DNA from: Trifolium pratense | Taxonomy: Eukaryota; Streptophyta; Magnoliopsida; Fabales; Fabaceae | Direction of reading: 5' to 3' | DNA: 64,000 bases | Assembly (NCBI RefSeq): GCF_020283565.1 | Contig: NC_060061.1 | Location: 17,273,362-17,337,361, forward strand | Shown here: positions 34,752-47,030 of the stretch, in pieces | How positions within the stretch are numbered: the stretch's first letter is position 1 | How the letters are laid out: every line of letters starts with the position of its first letter | The notes under the pieces: generated by a model | Seen by the model: the letters and a program-made list of their open reading frames with translations, nothing else | The model's database searches: none | What the model was told of the DNA's origin: nothing | Made by a program: the position numbers and the translations under genes

Positions 34752-34997
34752 TCAATAGTAAATACAGGGTAATTTAATAATAGTCACACACTTTTAAGAC
34801 AAATTTATTATTTCAATAGTCTTTTTAAATATCCGTAATTTTTTTTATCTTATTCATCCTCATCTGCATCACGTTCATCATTTTTTTCACTAATTTATAG
34901 TAAGAAAGTACATTCAAATATACCTAAAAAATTTATAATTGGAAATGTCCTAATAGAAATCTAGTTTAGAAATGGAAAGGTCCTAATAGGATCCGTT

Positions 34998-35917
34998 CTT
35001 TTTTCCAGAAAGTGGCTCGTGGTAGTCTTATGACTAATGAAGAGAACCACAATATCAATATGACAAATGGCAATAGTTGTCCCCAGCGCCAACAAGGACT
35101 TGAATCCATTATGCATGTATTAAGAGACTTCGAAGAAATAATGAAATTTTGGTCCTCAATTATCAAACCTGATAATTGGGCAAAATTCTTTAGCATGGAT
35201 CTCATGTCTTGGCTTGAATGGTACCTTGATAATGGAGATATTGAAAATACACTTGGAGTTGGGTGACTGTTTTTGGCGTCTCTATCAAATCATTGTGGAA
35301 GGATCGTAATGATTGGTTTTTAATTAGTATTCCAACCTTCGACACATTTGGCTTCTTCATATAGCTAACCGAGTGCAAATGGTAGTTAATAGTATTATTA
35401 AACCCGCGGCTTATATGGAGAGCTTTTGCTCCATCATTCCGATTAGATGGGAGCTCCCTCCTATAGATACTCTTAAGTTTAATGTAGATGTAGCGCAAAG
35501 TAAAAGGAATGACTTCTCAGCGTGTGGCAAATTGCTTAGAGACTCTCATGGTGGTCTTATTCAAGGTTTTTATTGCAACTTTGGCCGCAATAATGCTCAG
35601 GGTGCTGAGATGTGGAGTTTAGTTCATGGTATGCGTATTGCTCGTCATCTTAACCGTGTCATTTTTAAAATAGACTCTACCTTTATTGCAGATGTTGTTC
35701 TCAATCGTATTTTACCATCACCTCTTATCTCAAACCTCTCCTAGAAGAGGTGTTTAATCTACTAAATTTTTCGGATTTATTATCCAAAAGGGATTTGATG
35801 CTCCTTTCTCCCCGAATTTAATTATTTCTGAATATGATTTTTTGCATGCTCTTCTAGTTTTAGATTGTGAGGTTTCTACTACCCCTCGCTTAATTCGTTA
35901 ATTTAAGTCTTTTATAA
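34998..35917 (+). pseudogene. LINE 3' remnant, unit B
   Basis: Same broken zinc-binding and RNase H-like frames as unit A, including the same stops, so it was dead before amplification. Confidence 0.75.
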
Positions 35918-36213
35918 AAATAAATCCGACAATTTTCTTGGTAAATAAAACGACAAATAGATTAGAGTAAACAAATTAAACAAAAGCGATAAACATCATT
36001 TCTTTAATTAATACTAGTATTTAATAATAATTCTTACAAGAACCATAAATCACACACACATAACATCACTCTTTATCATGTAGTGATGATTCAAGCTCAA
36101 AAGTAAACACCATATTTTAACACAAGATGAAACCAACCTCCTAACACTAAAACACAACAATCTAATTTATAAATAAACTCGAAATTAATTTTTTAATATT
36201 CTAATCATCTTAA

Positions 36214-37203
36214 CTAACGAGGACATTTTGGCTCAAATGCAAGAGGCCCAACAGTGTAAATAGTGAAATGAAGACCCTTAGACACATAAGGTTTCCCGGA
36301 CCTAAGAGCAGCACCAGTAAGCCCACCATTAAGATTTGAAGGCTTCAGCCCATTTGGAGCACTAACCAAAACAACATTACACTTATGAGGTGCATAGGTT
36401 TTGATACTCTTTGGGCCTTCAATGAAGAAATAACCATTCTTATCAGTCTTATGTGTTTGAACAAACTTGTACTTTGTGCTGTTACATTGTAGCTTCACAA
36501 CGGCACCTTCAATATTCAATTTTGAAAACAAAATTAATAATGGTCATTGTCTTTTAGCAACAAAAAGAAAAATAATGACATTACTGGGAAAGTGTACAAA
36601 ATATACAAAAGTTGAAATATCACTGTATCACAAAAGATCTATGAGAATGACATTACTGAGAAAACAAAAATAGTGAAGTTAAAAGTTGAGAAACAAACCA
36701 TGAAGTGCTTTAGCTCCCAAGAGAGTATGAACACCAGCATACTTGCAAGATTTTACATAAACAACACCTTGAACAGCTATAAAGCGTCTAGGAACAGGAG
36801 AAGGATGCAATGGTGGGTGAGCTGGAACAGGGGGGTGCAATGGTGGGTGTGTTGGAACAACGGGAGTGTGAATAGGAGGCTTAACAGGAGCATAAGCAGG
36901 TGGGTGATGATGGTGGTGGTGACCAGTTGGTGGTTTAGCAGGAACAGGGGTAGAATGGTGAGGAGGGTGTGAAGGAGTGTGAGAAATAGGGGAAGGAGCA
37001 GGGGATGGTGTGTGATTATGGTGGTGATGATGGTGGTGAGGGGCGTTAGACGGTGGATGATGTGGTGACTTAGTTGGAGGGTGAAGTGGAGAATGTGAGT
37101 GATGTGGAGGGTAAGTTGGTGGAAGAGTTTCAAGGTGTTCGGCAAATGCAATGAAAGAGGTTAGTTGAAGGAAAAGAAGCCACATTGCAAGGGTTTTGGC
37201 CAT
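36214..37203 (-). CDS. AGP31-like protein, copy B
   Basis: Predicted CDS complement(36214-36506, 36699-37203). The protein is identical to copy A; the stop is TAG instead of TAA and one Pro codon near the end differs silently. Intron, signal peptide, His/Pro region and PAC domain are all preserved. Confidence 0.9.
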
Positions 37204-37291
37204 TTCTCTTTGTAAGAGAAAGTAATCTAGAAAAAGATAGGAGAGGAAAGGAAAGTGAAGTGATGATCGTGTTATGTGAGTGTGAGGGTTG

Positions 37292-37299
37292 ATTTATAG
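37292..37299 (-). promoter_or_regulatory. TATA box of AGP copy B
   Basis: Same position relative to the ATG as in copy A. Confidence 0.65.
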
Positions 37300-37687
37300 C
37301 AGCTAATGCCCAAAATCATTCCCCCTTTTTAAAAAATGTTAGCTTTGGAAAATAAAATTGTTGTGAATACATATAGAATAGAATATTCATGTTATTAAGT
37401 ATAATTATATTTGTATTTATTTGTAATTATTTTTATATATACACTAATAATAACCTATGAATAATGACAATCATAAATAAAATAGTTATAAATATAATTA
37501 TACTTAATCACATGAATATTCTTTTCTAAAAATTCTTCCAAGGTTTTCAATTATAAGACTTTTTTTCAAAAATAGTTTGTCTCTTTTTTATAAATTTTTA
37601 GGTGCAATTATTATTAATTTTTAAATACATCTCTTATTAATACTACTATCAATTTATATATATGTAAAGTTAACAATAAATATCAAG

Positions 37688-37878
37688 AGCGCTGATATGA
37701 TATGGCACGAGTCTCTTCTAACTTAATCAAGGTTCTGAGTTTGATATCTCGCTTGGATATGTAGCAACGTTAAAATTCATAGGGAGAGCTTGTCGCCATT
37801 TGGGTCCCACATGGTTCGTGGGATTAGTCTCTGCAATTGCGTGCAGACGATATCCGGTTCACACAAAAAAAAAAAAAA
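37688..37878 (+). mobile_element. SINE-like element, unit B
   Basis: Same element and same place in the unit as in A, with a poly-A tail of about 14-15. Confidence 0.65.
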
Positions 37879-38124
37879 TCAATAGTAAATACAGGGTAAT
37901 TTAATAATAGTCACACACTTTTAAGACAAATTTATTATTTCAATAGTCTTTTTAAATATCCGTAATTTTTTTTATCTTATTCATCCTCATCTGCATCACG
38001 TTCATCATTTTTTTCACTAATTTATAGTAAGAAAGTACATTCAAATATACCTAAAAAATTTATAATTGGAAATGTCCTAATAGAAATCTAGTTTAGAAAT
38101 GGAAAGGTCCTAATAGGATCCGTT

Positions 38125-39044
38125 CTTTTTTCCAGAAAGTGGCTCGTGGTAGTCTTATGACTAATGAAGAGAACCACAATATCAATATGACAAATGGCAA
38201 TAGTTGTCCCCAGCGCCAACAAGGACTTGAATCCATTATGCATGTATTAAGAGACTTCGAAGAAATAATGAAATTTTGGTCCTCAATTATCAAACCTGAT
38301 AATTGGGCAAAATTCTTTAGCATGGATCTCATGTCTTGGCTTGAATGGTACCTTGATAATGGAGATATTGAAAATACACTTGGAGTTGGGTGACTGTTTT
38401 TGGCGTCTCTATCAAATCATTGTGGAAGGATCGTAATGATTGGTTTTTAATTAGTATTCCAACCTTCGACACATTTGGCTTCTTCATATAGCTAACCGAG
38501 TGCAAATGGTAGTTAATAGTATTATTAAACCCGCGGCTTATATGGAGAGCTTTTGCTCCATCATTCCGATTAGATGGGAGCTCCCTCCTATAGATACTCT
38601 TAAGTTTAATGTAGATGTAGCGCAAAGTAAAAGGAATGACTTCTCAGCGTGTGGCAAATTGCTTAGAGACTCTCATGGTGGTCTTATTCAAGGTTTTTAT
38701 TGCAACTTTGGCCGCAATAATGCTCAGGGTGCTGAGATGTGGAGTTTAGTTCATGGTATGCGTATTGCTCGTCATCTTAACCGTGTCATTTTTAAAATAG
38801 ACTCTACCTTTATTGCAGATGTTGTTCTCAATCGTATTTTACCATCACCTCTTATCTCAAACCTCTCCTAGAAGAGGTGTTTAATCTACTAAATTTTTCG
38901 GATTTATTATCCAAAAGGGATTTGATGCTCCTTTCTCCCCGAATTTAATTATTTCTGAATATGATTTTTTGCATGCTCTTCTAGTTTTAGATTGTGAGGT
39001 TTCTACTACCCCTCGCTTAATTCGTTAATTTAAGTCTTTTATAA
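38125..39044 (+). pseudogene. LINE 3' remnant, unit C
   Basis: Identical broken frames to unit B as far as compared. Confidence 0.75.
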
Positions 39045-39340
39045 AAATAAATCCGACAATTTTCTTGGTAAATAAAACGACAAATAGATTAGAGTAAACA
39101 AATTAAACAAAAGCGATAAACATCATTTCTTTAATTAATACTAGTATTTAATAATAATTCTTACAAGAACCATAAATCACACACACATAACATCACTCTT
39201 TATCATGTAGTGATGATTCAAGCTCAAAAGTAAACACCATATTTTAACACAAGATGAAACCAACCTCCTAACACTAAAACACAACAATCTAATTTATAAA
39301 TAAACTCGAAATTAATTTTTTAATATTCTAATCATCTTAA

Positions 39341-40330
39341 CTAACGAGGACATTTTGGCTCAAATGCAAGAGGCCCAACAGTGTAAATAGTGAAATGAAG
39401 ACCCTTAGACACATAAGGTTTCCCGGACCTAAGAGCAGCACCAGTAAGCCCACCATTAAGATTTGAAGGCTTCAGCCCATTTGGAGCACTAACCAAAACA
39501 ACATTACACTTATGAGGTGCATAGGTTTTGATACTCTTTGGGCCTTCAATGAAGAAATAACCATTCTTATCAGTCTTATGTGTTTGAACAAACTTGTACT
39601 TTGTGCTGTTACATTGTAGCTTCACAACGGCACCTTCAATATTCAATTTTGAAAACAAAATTAATAATGGTCATTGTCTTTTAGCAACAAAAAGAAAAAT
39701 AATGACATTACTGGGAAAGTGTACAAAATATACAAAAGTTGAAATATCACTGTATCACAAAAGATCTATGAGAATGACATTACTGAGAAAACAAAAATAG
39801 TGAACTTAAAAGTTGAGAAACAAACCATGAAGTGCTTTAGCTCCCAAGAGAGTATGAACACCAGCATACTTGCAAGATTTTACATAAACAACACCTTGAA
39901 CAGCTATAAAGCGTCTAGGAACAGGAGAAGGATGCAATGGTGGGTGAGCTGGAACAGGGGGGTGCAATGGTGGGTGTGTTGGAACAACGGGAGTGTGAAT
40001 AGGAGGCTTAACAGGAGCATAAGCAGGTGGGTGATGATGGTGGTGGTGACCAGTTGGTGGTTTAGCAGGAACAGGGGTAGAATGGTGAGGAGGGTGTGAA
40101 GGAGTGTGAGAAATAGGGGAAGGAGCAGGGGATGGTGTGTGATTATGGTGGTGATGATGGTGGTGAGGGGCGTTAGACGGTGGATGATGTGGTGACTTAG
40201 TTGGAGGGTGAAGTGGAGAATGTGAGTGATGTGGAGGGTAAGTTGGTGGAAGAGTTTCAAGGTGTTCGGCAAATGCAATGAAAGAGGTTAGTTGAAGGAA
40301 AAGAAGCCACATTGCAAGGGTTTTGGCCAT
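39341..40330 (-). CDS. AGP31-like protein, copy C, promoter cut by a retrotransposon
   Basis: Predicted CDS complement(39341-39633, 39826-40330). The protein is identical to copies A, B and D and the stop is TAG. The Sirevirus 5' LTR begins 119 bp beyond the TATA box and 215 bp from the ATG, so distal promoter elements are now about 19 kb away. The LTR points away from the gene (divergent). Coding capacity is intact; expression may not be. Confidence 0.88.
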
Positions 40331-40418
40331 TTCTCTTTGTAAGAGAAAGTAATCTAGAAAAAGATAGGAGAGGAAAGGAAAGTGAAGTGATGATGGTGTT
40401 ATGTGAGTGTGAGGGTTG

Positions 40419-40426
40419 ATTTATAG
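40419..40426 (-). promoter_or_regulatory. TATA box of AGP copy C
   Basis: The core promoter is intact. Nearby, copies C and D share GATGATGGTG where A and B have GATGATCGTG. Confidence 0.65.
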
Positions 40427-40544
40427 CAGCTAATGCCCAAAATCATTCCCCCTTTTTAAAAAATGTTAGCTTTGGAAAATAAAATTGTTGTGAATACATA
40501 TAGAATAGAATATTCATGTTATTAAGTATAATTATATTTGTATT

Positions 40545-41634
40545 TGTTGGAACAAAATTGATTTAAAAATGTTTGCCCCTATATCTATAAAGGTTTTGAT
40601 GATAACAAAGTATTAATTAACAATTGGAAGGACTAAAAATTTATTTTAAGTGTGCAGATATAAGCATCATATAAGCTCTGAATGAAGTTCAGAGGATGTG
40701 AATTCAGAAGTTCACAAGCGCTCAGAAGATGTTGGACTTCAGAAGTTACAACCTTCAGAGGATGAAGTCTTCAGAACTTCTTGACTGACTACTAAGCTTC
40801 ATCAAAGTCTGAAGATCTCTTTGAAAGCTGTGAAGATTCTCTCTGTTAGTCAACTCTTCTACCAATGAAGAAAAGGACCCTTCAAGCCTGATCAGTTCAG
40901 CTACCCTCAATTTGTCTGTTCTCTTTTGAGAACGTGGGTCTTCAGTTTTGTTAGCTGAATAAGGAAAGTCCACTCTGCAGTAGTCAAAGTAACTGAAACT
41001 CTTTCTTAGTTTTGGATACAACCAAACTGCATCAAGACAGACTGCTTGAAGACAAAAGATTATCAACTCCAACGGTTCTTTTTGCAACGACTCTTTTCTA
41101 GTGGTATATATACTAGAAGATTCGGCTACAACAAATAATATAATTAAGGATTGAACGTACGCTGAACAAACTCTGAACTTTGTGATATACAAGCTCTGAA
41201 CCGCTGTTAAGTGTTTTTGCACTTAGTCTATACTCTGTACTCTTTGTATTGACTTTCTTTAGGTTCTGTTAAGAGCATTTGTATATTGTTATATACTTTT
41301 CTATTACTTGAGGAAACTTAAGCTTGTGTGCTTAAGTGTGAAGTCTTAAGCTTGTGTGCTTGAGCATTGTTGAGAAGTCTCTTGCTTGTGTGCTTGAGCA
41401 GGTGTAATCTTGTGTGATTATAGTGAACTCCCTTGGAAGTGCAAGGGGACTGGACTACTCTCGTTTTGTGAGAGGAACCAGTATAAATTGCTTGTGTGAT
41501 TTCTCTCTCTCTATCTTGTTCTTATTTGTGTTATTTATCCGCTGCTAACGTAGTTGAGTTAAGAACTTGAAAAAGTTTTAACTTGGCTAAAACACAATTC
41601 AACCCCCCCCCCTTCTTGTGTTTTCACACCTTCA
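40545..41634 (+). repeat. Sirevirus 5' LTR
   Basis: Starts TGTTGGAACAAAATTG and ends CACACCTTCA. It contains three related GCTTGTGTGCTTRAG words (41322-41400), many TTCAGAAG-type words and a TATATA motif near 41105. It differs from the 3' LTR at two sites seen by eye. Confidence 0.95.
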
Positions 41635-41636
41635 AT

Positions 41637-41649
41637 TGGTATCTAGAGC
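41637..41649 (+). other. Primer-binding site (initiator tRNA-Met type)
   Basis: TGGTATCTAGAGC lies just after the LTR. It matches the usual TGGTATCAGAGC with one extra T. Confidence 0.75.
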
Positions 41650-41704
41650 TCTGGTCTGTTACTTTCACTTAACAGTGAGACAGTAAAGATCTTGTGAGAA
41701 CACT

Positions 41705-44044
41705 ATGTCTGGAGGAGACGATAGTAGCACTAGAACCGGTGAGGCCAGTGGTGCTGGTGGTGGTCCTAGAAATGCTTTTGGTTATGACTACTTAAGTAAT
41801 GAATCACATGAACATAGTGGCAATAGAAAAGCCCCTATATTCAATGGTGATGCATCATTATTTGAGTGGTGGAAGGAAAGACTGTATAGCAATATTACTG
41901 CTATTGATCATGAGTTGTGGGATTTGGTTGAGCTGGGAGTAACTTTTGAAAACTTAAATGAACATGGAAGGTTGTCCATTGAGCATAGAAAGTTACTCAC
42001 ACCAGCTAACTTAAAAACCTATACTAAGCATCATAGAGTAAAGGACATTGTTGTTGGTGCTATTAGACATGAAGACTATGTCAGAATAGAGGACAAGTCT
42101 ACTGCTAAATCTATCTTTGATTCTATGTGTGCTACCTATGATGGTAATGAAAAGGTTCAAGAGGCTAAAGCTAGTCTTTTGATAAGGCAATATGAACTAT
42201 TCACTATGCAACAAGATGAAAACATTGAGACTATGTTTACAAGGTTTCAAATCCTTGTATCTGGTCTTAAAGCTCTTAAGAGAAGTTATTCCACCTATGA
42301 CCATGTTCAGAAGATTCTGAGAAGTCTTCCTATTGCTTGGAGACCCAAGGTCACTGCAATAGAGGAAGCTCAAAATCTCAAGACTCTGAGTCTTGAAGCT
42401 CTGATAAGCAATCTCAGAAGCCATGAGATGGTTCTGGATGCTGACTCAGAAACTAAGAAGAAGTCCAAGTCAGTGGCTTTACAGTCAACTAAGACTACTT
42501 CTAAGGCTCTTAAGACTCAGCTTCTTGATATTGAAGAAGAATCTTCTGCTGATGGTCAAGAGGATGAGATGAATGAGGATGAGTTTGCTTTATTCACCAA
42601 GTTTCAGCAATGGAACAGATTTAACAAAAAAAAGGATGATCAGAAGAACTGCTTCAACTGTAAGAAGCCAGGACACTTTATTGCTGATTGTCCAGAAATG
42701 TCTGCTAAAGACAAAAACAAAAGATACAGCTCAAAGAAGCAACAATTCAAGAGCAAATTGAAAAAGAGTCTGATGGCTACTTTTGAAGAGCTATCATCTG
42801 AGGAAGAAGTTGAGGAAGAAGAAGAGGCAAATCTAGCCCTGATGGCTTCAGCTGACTCAGATGTAGACTCAGACGATGAATCAGAATCAGATTCAGAAGT
42901 AACTGATGAGGTATTTTCTGATTGCTCTAAATCTCAACTTATAACTGCACTTAACAAGGTCATTGAGAAACATCTCAGAGTGTTAAGTAAACAAAAAGTT
43001 TTACAAGAAAAGCTTAACACTCTGACTGAGCAAGCAGAACATTTTCAAGGTCTATATCAAGAAACTCTGAATAGAGTAGATGACTTTGAAAAGGGTTGTG
43101 CTGTTTGTCACAAACCTATTGATGAGCAGGAAATAGCTCTTCAACAGTTTGTGCATCTCAACCTTGGGAAGAGCAAAGCTGCTAATAGAATTTATAATGT
43201 TTTAAGACATAGAGGAGAAGGACTTGGCTATGAATATGGTAGAACATATTCAAAGCTGAAGACCTTTGCCAAAAAGGTTGGAAAATCTTGGGTTTATTAT
43301 GTTGTTCCACCAAGTAAAGAGGATCCTGGTATTTGTGAAAATGACAATGATGATCTGAGTGATTTAGAAGCTGACAGCTCAGAGGAATCTAGTTCCTCAG
43401 GATCTGGAAAGAAAAGTTCAGAAAATAGAAGTTGTTCAGAACCTGAGAACATTAGTTCAGAAGTTCTGAAAACTTCAACACCTGAGACTTCAAATTCTGG
43501 ATTCAAAGGAACTTCAGTACCTGAAGCTAGTCAACCTAAAACATCAGAAGTTTTTAAAAAGAAAATTTCTAAATCTCAGATGAAGTACAAGACTCAGATT
43601 ATTTATGATTCTAGAGTCAGTAGATATAATCAATCAGAACATGGGATTGATAATAGATACAAACCCTGGAATCATAAACAATCCAAATCTTGGAACAATA
43701 ACAGATTTCAAACAAAGAAAAGATTTCAAAAAGGTTATTATTCCAAACCAAGATCTCTCTCTAACACTAGACAACATAATAAGCATTTGTGGACTAACAA
43801 GCGTGGACCCAGAAGATGGGTACCAAAAGCTGAAATTATGTACCATTCAGATTTACCAACTAGGAAAGGATATGTCTTACCTAAAGTATGGAAACAAGTC
43901 CTATGCAAAGGAAGAAGGGCTTATGTCCTAGACCAATGGCTGACAAGTTTTCAAGTTAACAATCAGAACTTGGAAAATGAAGAGGAAGAATACTGGGATG
44001 ACTTTATCATTAATCTTGATAAAGAGTTCTATCGCAATGATTAA
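41705..44044 (+). CDS. gag: Sirevirus gag polyprotein (779 aa)
   Basis: Structural protein that packages the element RNA. The N-terminal half carries a UBN2-type Copia gag region (F-E-W-W-K-E-R at ~57; R-Q-Y-E-L-F ~160; L-R-S-L-P ~200). A zinc knuckle CX2CX4HX4C lies at residues ~316-329 (CFNCKKPGHFIADC). An acidic Glu/Ser-rich block and a coiled-coil-like segment follow at ~420-460, then a basic Asn/Lys/Arg-rich C-terminal part. The length is large for Copia gag but normal for Sireviruses. The frame is intact and ends in TAA at 44042. Pol follows in another frame. Confidence 0.9.
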   Translation: MSGGDDSSTRTGEASGAGGGPRNAFGYDYLSNESHEHSGNRKAPIFNGDASLFEWWKERLYSNITAIDHELWDLVELGVTFENLNEHGRLSIEHRKLLTPANLKTYTKHHRVKDIVVGAIRHEDYVRIEDKSTAKSIFDSMCATYDGNEKVQEAKASLLIRQYELFTMQQDENIETMFTRFQILVSGLKALKRSYSTYDHVQKILRSLPIAWRPKVTAIEEAQNLKTLSLEALISNLRSHEMVLDADSETKKKSKSVALQSTKTTSKALKTQLLDIEEESSADGQEDEMNEDEFALFTKFQQWNRFNKKKDDQKNCFNCKKPGHFIADCPEMSAKDKNKRYSSKKQQFKSKLKKSLMATFEELSSEEEVEEEEEANLALMASADSDVDSDDESESDSEVTDEVFSDCSKSQLITALNKVIEKHLRVLSKQKVLQEKLNTLTEQAEHFQGLYQETLNRVDDFEKGCAVCHKPIDEQEIALQQFVHLNLGKSKAANRIYNVLRHRGEGLGYEYGRTYSKLKTFAKKVGKSWVYYVVPPSKEDPGICENDNDDLSDLEADSSEESSSSGSGKKSSENRSCSEPENISSEVLKTSTPETSNSGFKGTSVPEASQPKTSEVFKKKISKSQMKYKTQIIYDSRVSRYNQSEHGIDNRYKPWNHKQSKSWNNNRFQTKKRFQKGYYSKPRSLSNTRQHNKHLWTNKRGPRRWVPKAEIMYHSDLPTRKGYVLPKVWKQVLCKGRRAYVLDQWLTSFQVNNQNLENEEEEYWDDFIINLDKEFYRND

Positions 44045-44061
44045 AGTTGTTTCTCATATAG

Positions 44062-45888
44062 CCTGCCACTCAAAGAAGTATCATGAATCATTCATGGTAT
44101 TTGGATAGTGGATGTTCAAGGCATATGACTGGTGACAAACAACTATTTTCTAAGCTGACTATGAAAGAAGGAGGATCTGTTGGCTTTGGAGGTAATCAAA
44201 AAGGAAAGATAATAGGTACAGGTACAGTAGGTAATTCTTCCTTATCTATTAATGATGTTTGGTTAGTTGATGGACTCAAACATAACCTATTGAGCATAAG
44301 TCAATTTTGCGACAATGGTTATGTAGTTGTCTTTAATAAGGAATCATGTACTGTGTCTAAACAATCTGATAACACCATGATATTCAAAGGTCTGAGAAAG
44401 AATAATGTTTATAAAATTAATCTTTCTGATTTGAATGAACAAAAAGTGATGTGTCTTTTGACCTTGAGTGAAGAAAAATGGATCTGGCATAAGAGGTTAG
44501 GCCATGCTAACTGGAGGTTAATCTCTAAGCTTAGTAAGCTTGACCTTGTCAGAGGTTTACCTAAAATTAAATATCACTCAAACACACTTTGTGGTTCATG
44601 TCAAAAAGGGAAGATTACAAAATCATCTTTTAAACCTAAGAACATTGTCTCTACCTCAAGACCATTGGAACTTCTTCACATTGATCTTTTTGGGCCAGTT
44701 CACACTGCCTCTATCAATGGAAAGAAGTATGGATTAGTGATTGTTGATGACTACAGTAGATGGACTTGGGTAAAATTCCTAAGAACAAAGGATGAAGCTT
44801 ATGATGAGTTTAGCATCTTCTGCAAGCAAATTCAAAATGAAAAAGGCTACACTATTTTAAAAGTTAGAAGTGATCATGGTGGAGAATTTGAAAATGAACC
44901 TTTTGAAAACTTTTGTGAAAAATATGGCATTTTGCATGAATTCTCTTCTCCCAGAACTCCTCAACAAAATGGGGTTGTAGAAAGGAAGAATAGAACTCTG
45001 CAAGAAATGGCCAGAACCATGATGCATGAAACAAATGTAGCAAAGTTTTTATGGGCAGAAGCTGTAAACACAGCATGTTATGTTCAAAATAGAATCTATA
45101 TCAGATCTAAGTTGAACAAAACTGCTTATGAATTGTTCAAAGGAAGAAAACCTGATATTTCTTATTTTCATCAGTTTGGATGTACCTGTTACATCTTAAA
45201 TAACAAAGTCCATCTAAAGAAATTTGATGCTAGAGGTTATAAGGGTATTTTTATAGGATACTCTGAACGCTCAAAAGCATACAGACTGTATATTTCTGAA
45301 ACGCATACTGTGGAAGAAACTATGCATGTCAAATTTGATGACAAAGAGTCTGACCAAGTGTCAGAGCTTGTGGAAGGTTTGTCTAGATTTCAGGTATCAG
45401 AGGATCAATATTCAGATATTCCAAACTACTCAGAACATCCATTCTCTGAAGAACCTCTGAACACAACAGTTCCTACAGACTCTGAACAACAAAGAACTGA
45501 AGCAACTGCTGAACCTAACGTTGATGAGTCTGAAGATGATGAGCCCCCAAGAAATACTTTCAAATACAAATCATCACATCCAGAGGAACTGATATTAGGA
45601 AACAAGGACAGTCCAAGGAAGACAAGATCTCAACTGAGAAATGAGGAATCTTTAGTTGGTCTTATCTCAATGATGGAACCATCAAAGATTGATGAAGCTC
45701 TGAAGGATGATGCTTGGATTGTAGCAATGCAAGAAGAGCTGAATCAATTTCAAAGGAATGATGTGTGGACTCTAGTGCCTAAGCCTTCACACAAGAACAT
45801 TATTGGAACAAAATGGGTATTCAGAAACAAGCTGAATGAACAAGGTGAAGTGGTAAGAAACAAGGCTAGATTGGTTGCACAAGGTTAT
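44062..45888 (+). CDS. pol: Sirevirus pol, 5' part: protease, integrase, start of RT
   Basis: Open from 44062 (first Met 44083) in the -1 frame relative to gag. Protease active site D-S-G lies in W-Y-L-D-S-G-C-S-R-H. GAG-pre-integrase zinc region: H-K-R-L-G-H ... C-G-S-C. The integrase core shows D-L-F-G-P, S-D-H-G-G-E and N-G-V-V-E-R-K-N-R, the D,D,E residues. A variable acidic linker follows, then the Copia RT start (W-V-F-R-N-K; A-R-L-V-A-Q-G). The gene is broken by the Gypsy insertion; the false stop at about 45891 comes from the inserted LTR. Confidence 0.9.
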
Positions 45889-47009
45889 TGATCAGTGTAT
45901 TTATAATGCACTTTCTTCTATCTTATGATACGGAATTTATATGATTTCTCCACTTATTTCTAGCGTTTTCAATGAGTTTCCTAAGTTTAGGATAGTTTTG
46001 CTTTTATTTTGTTTTCACACTTATTTCATAAATAAACAGCAGTTTGACCTTTTCTCACTCTGCAGGCCATAACTGGAGCTACGAGTATCGGATTGAGGCT
46101 TGCGAGCATGCGTTGGAAAGCTAAGACAAAGATATACAACTTTGATGTTGGAGCGAAATTCAAATTCCGAAGTTTACGTCGTTCCACGATGGGTTATATC
46201 GTACCACGATGAGAATGGAAAAAATCTGCACAGAATCTGCAAATCTTGAGGACCAAGCAGCCATCCCATCGCGCCACGATCAATCCAACGCACCACGATG
46301 CTGCTTAGAAATTAAGTCGAAAAAGCCTATAAATAGAGCCTTAGTCTCTCATATTTTATTCATTCCAGTTTCTGAGAAACTCTTGTAGCCTCTAGTATTC
46401 TATGGCTTCCTAAACCACTAGGGTTGATCTGCTGTAAGGGGATTTCTCCAAGACCTTGAGGTTATTTATATTATTCAGTTTTATTTAATTCTTTTCAATT
46501 ATGTTCTTGTTCTTGTTTGCTTAATTCAAGTTTCATATACATGATTGTTAGTTTTGATTGATTTCTATTTCTTAAGGTAATCGTGTTTAACTTAGCTTAT
46601 TCGTTAATTCACGTGTTCTTAACCGTTTGCTTAATTCGGTATACCGTTTGCTTAATTCGGTATCTAACAAAAGGAATATAATTCATATAGAATCGAATAC
46701 GCTTGTTAATCGTTTCTATAATCAAAAGAGAATTAAATCCGCTTAGGGACTGATAATATAACGATCGATGATAAGTCTGAAATCTCCGAGCAGTAGATTA
46801 ATCTGTTTCTCACAACTGTTTCTAAATCAACTTACTTTCTTCGTTTCTAATCATTGAAACCAAACCTAAACCCCCTTTTTTACAATTCTTACTTGATTAT
46901 AATATTGATAAACTGATTTTAAGAGTCCTTGTGAGACGACCAAGGTTAACTTACCTTGTACTACATTTTACAAAATTCAATTATTTTTGACCGCATACGA
47001 CAGCGATCA
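45889..47009 (+). repeat. Gypsy 5' LTR
   Basis: It has a CTATAAATAG-type TATA region near 46328-46340 and repeated CCACGATG words (46180-46310). Two differences from the 3' LTR were noted: GATACGGAA against GATACGAAA, and GGTATACC against GGTATGCC. Confidence 0.94.
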
Positions 47010-47012
47010 AAT

Positions 47013-47030
47013 TGGCGCCGTTGCCGGGGA
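47013..47030 (+). other. Primer-binding site (tRNA-Asp type)
   Basis: TGGCGCCGTTGCCGGGGA is complementary to the 3' end of plant tRNA-Asp, as used by Athila-type elements. Confidence 0.85.

Larger units (their letters stand above)
31871..34997. repeat. Tandem unit A (3127 bp as far as visible)
   Basis: First visible unit, cut on the left by the gap. It is almost identical to B-D. Private variants include CATAGGCAGAG and GATTACTCTC near 34660-34710, where the others have CATAGGGAGAG and GATTAGTCTC. Confidence 0.95.
34998..38124. repeat. Tandem unit B (3127 bp)
   Basis: The unit length equals A exactly. It shares variants with C at 35889 (C rather than T) and in the AGP stop codon (TAG). Confidence 0.97.

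Noticed and set aside
34966..35498. Minus-strand frames opposite the LINE remnant in each unit
   Set aside because: They are antisense shadows of the zinc-binding and RNase H-like frames, which carry the family motifs on plus.
40755..41222. 155-aa minus-strand frame, also at 58543-59010
   Set aside because: It lies entirely inside the Sirevirus LTR, appears twice only because the LTR does, and has no recognisable domain.
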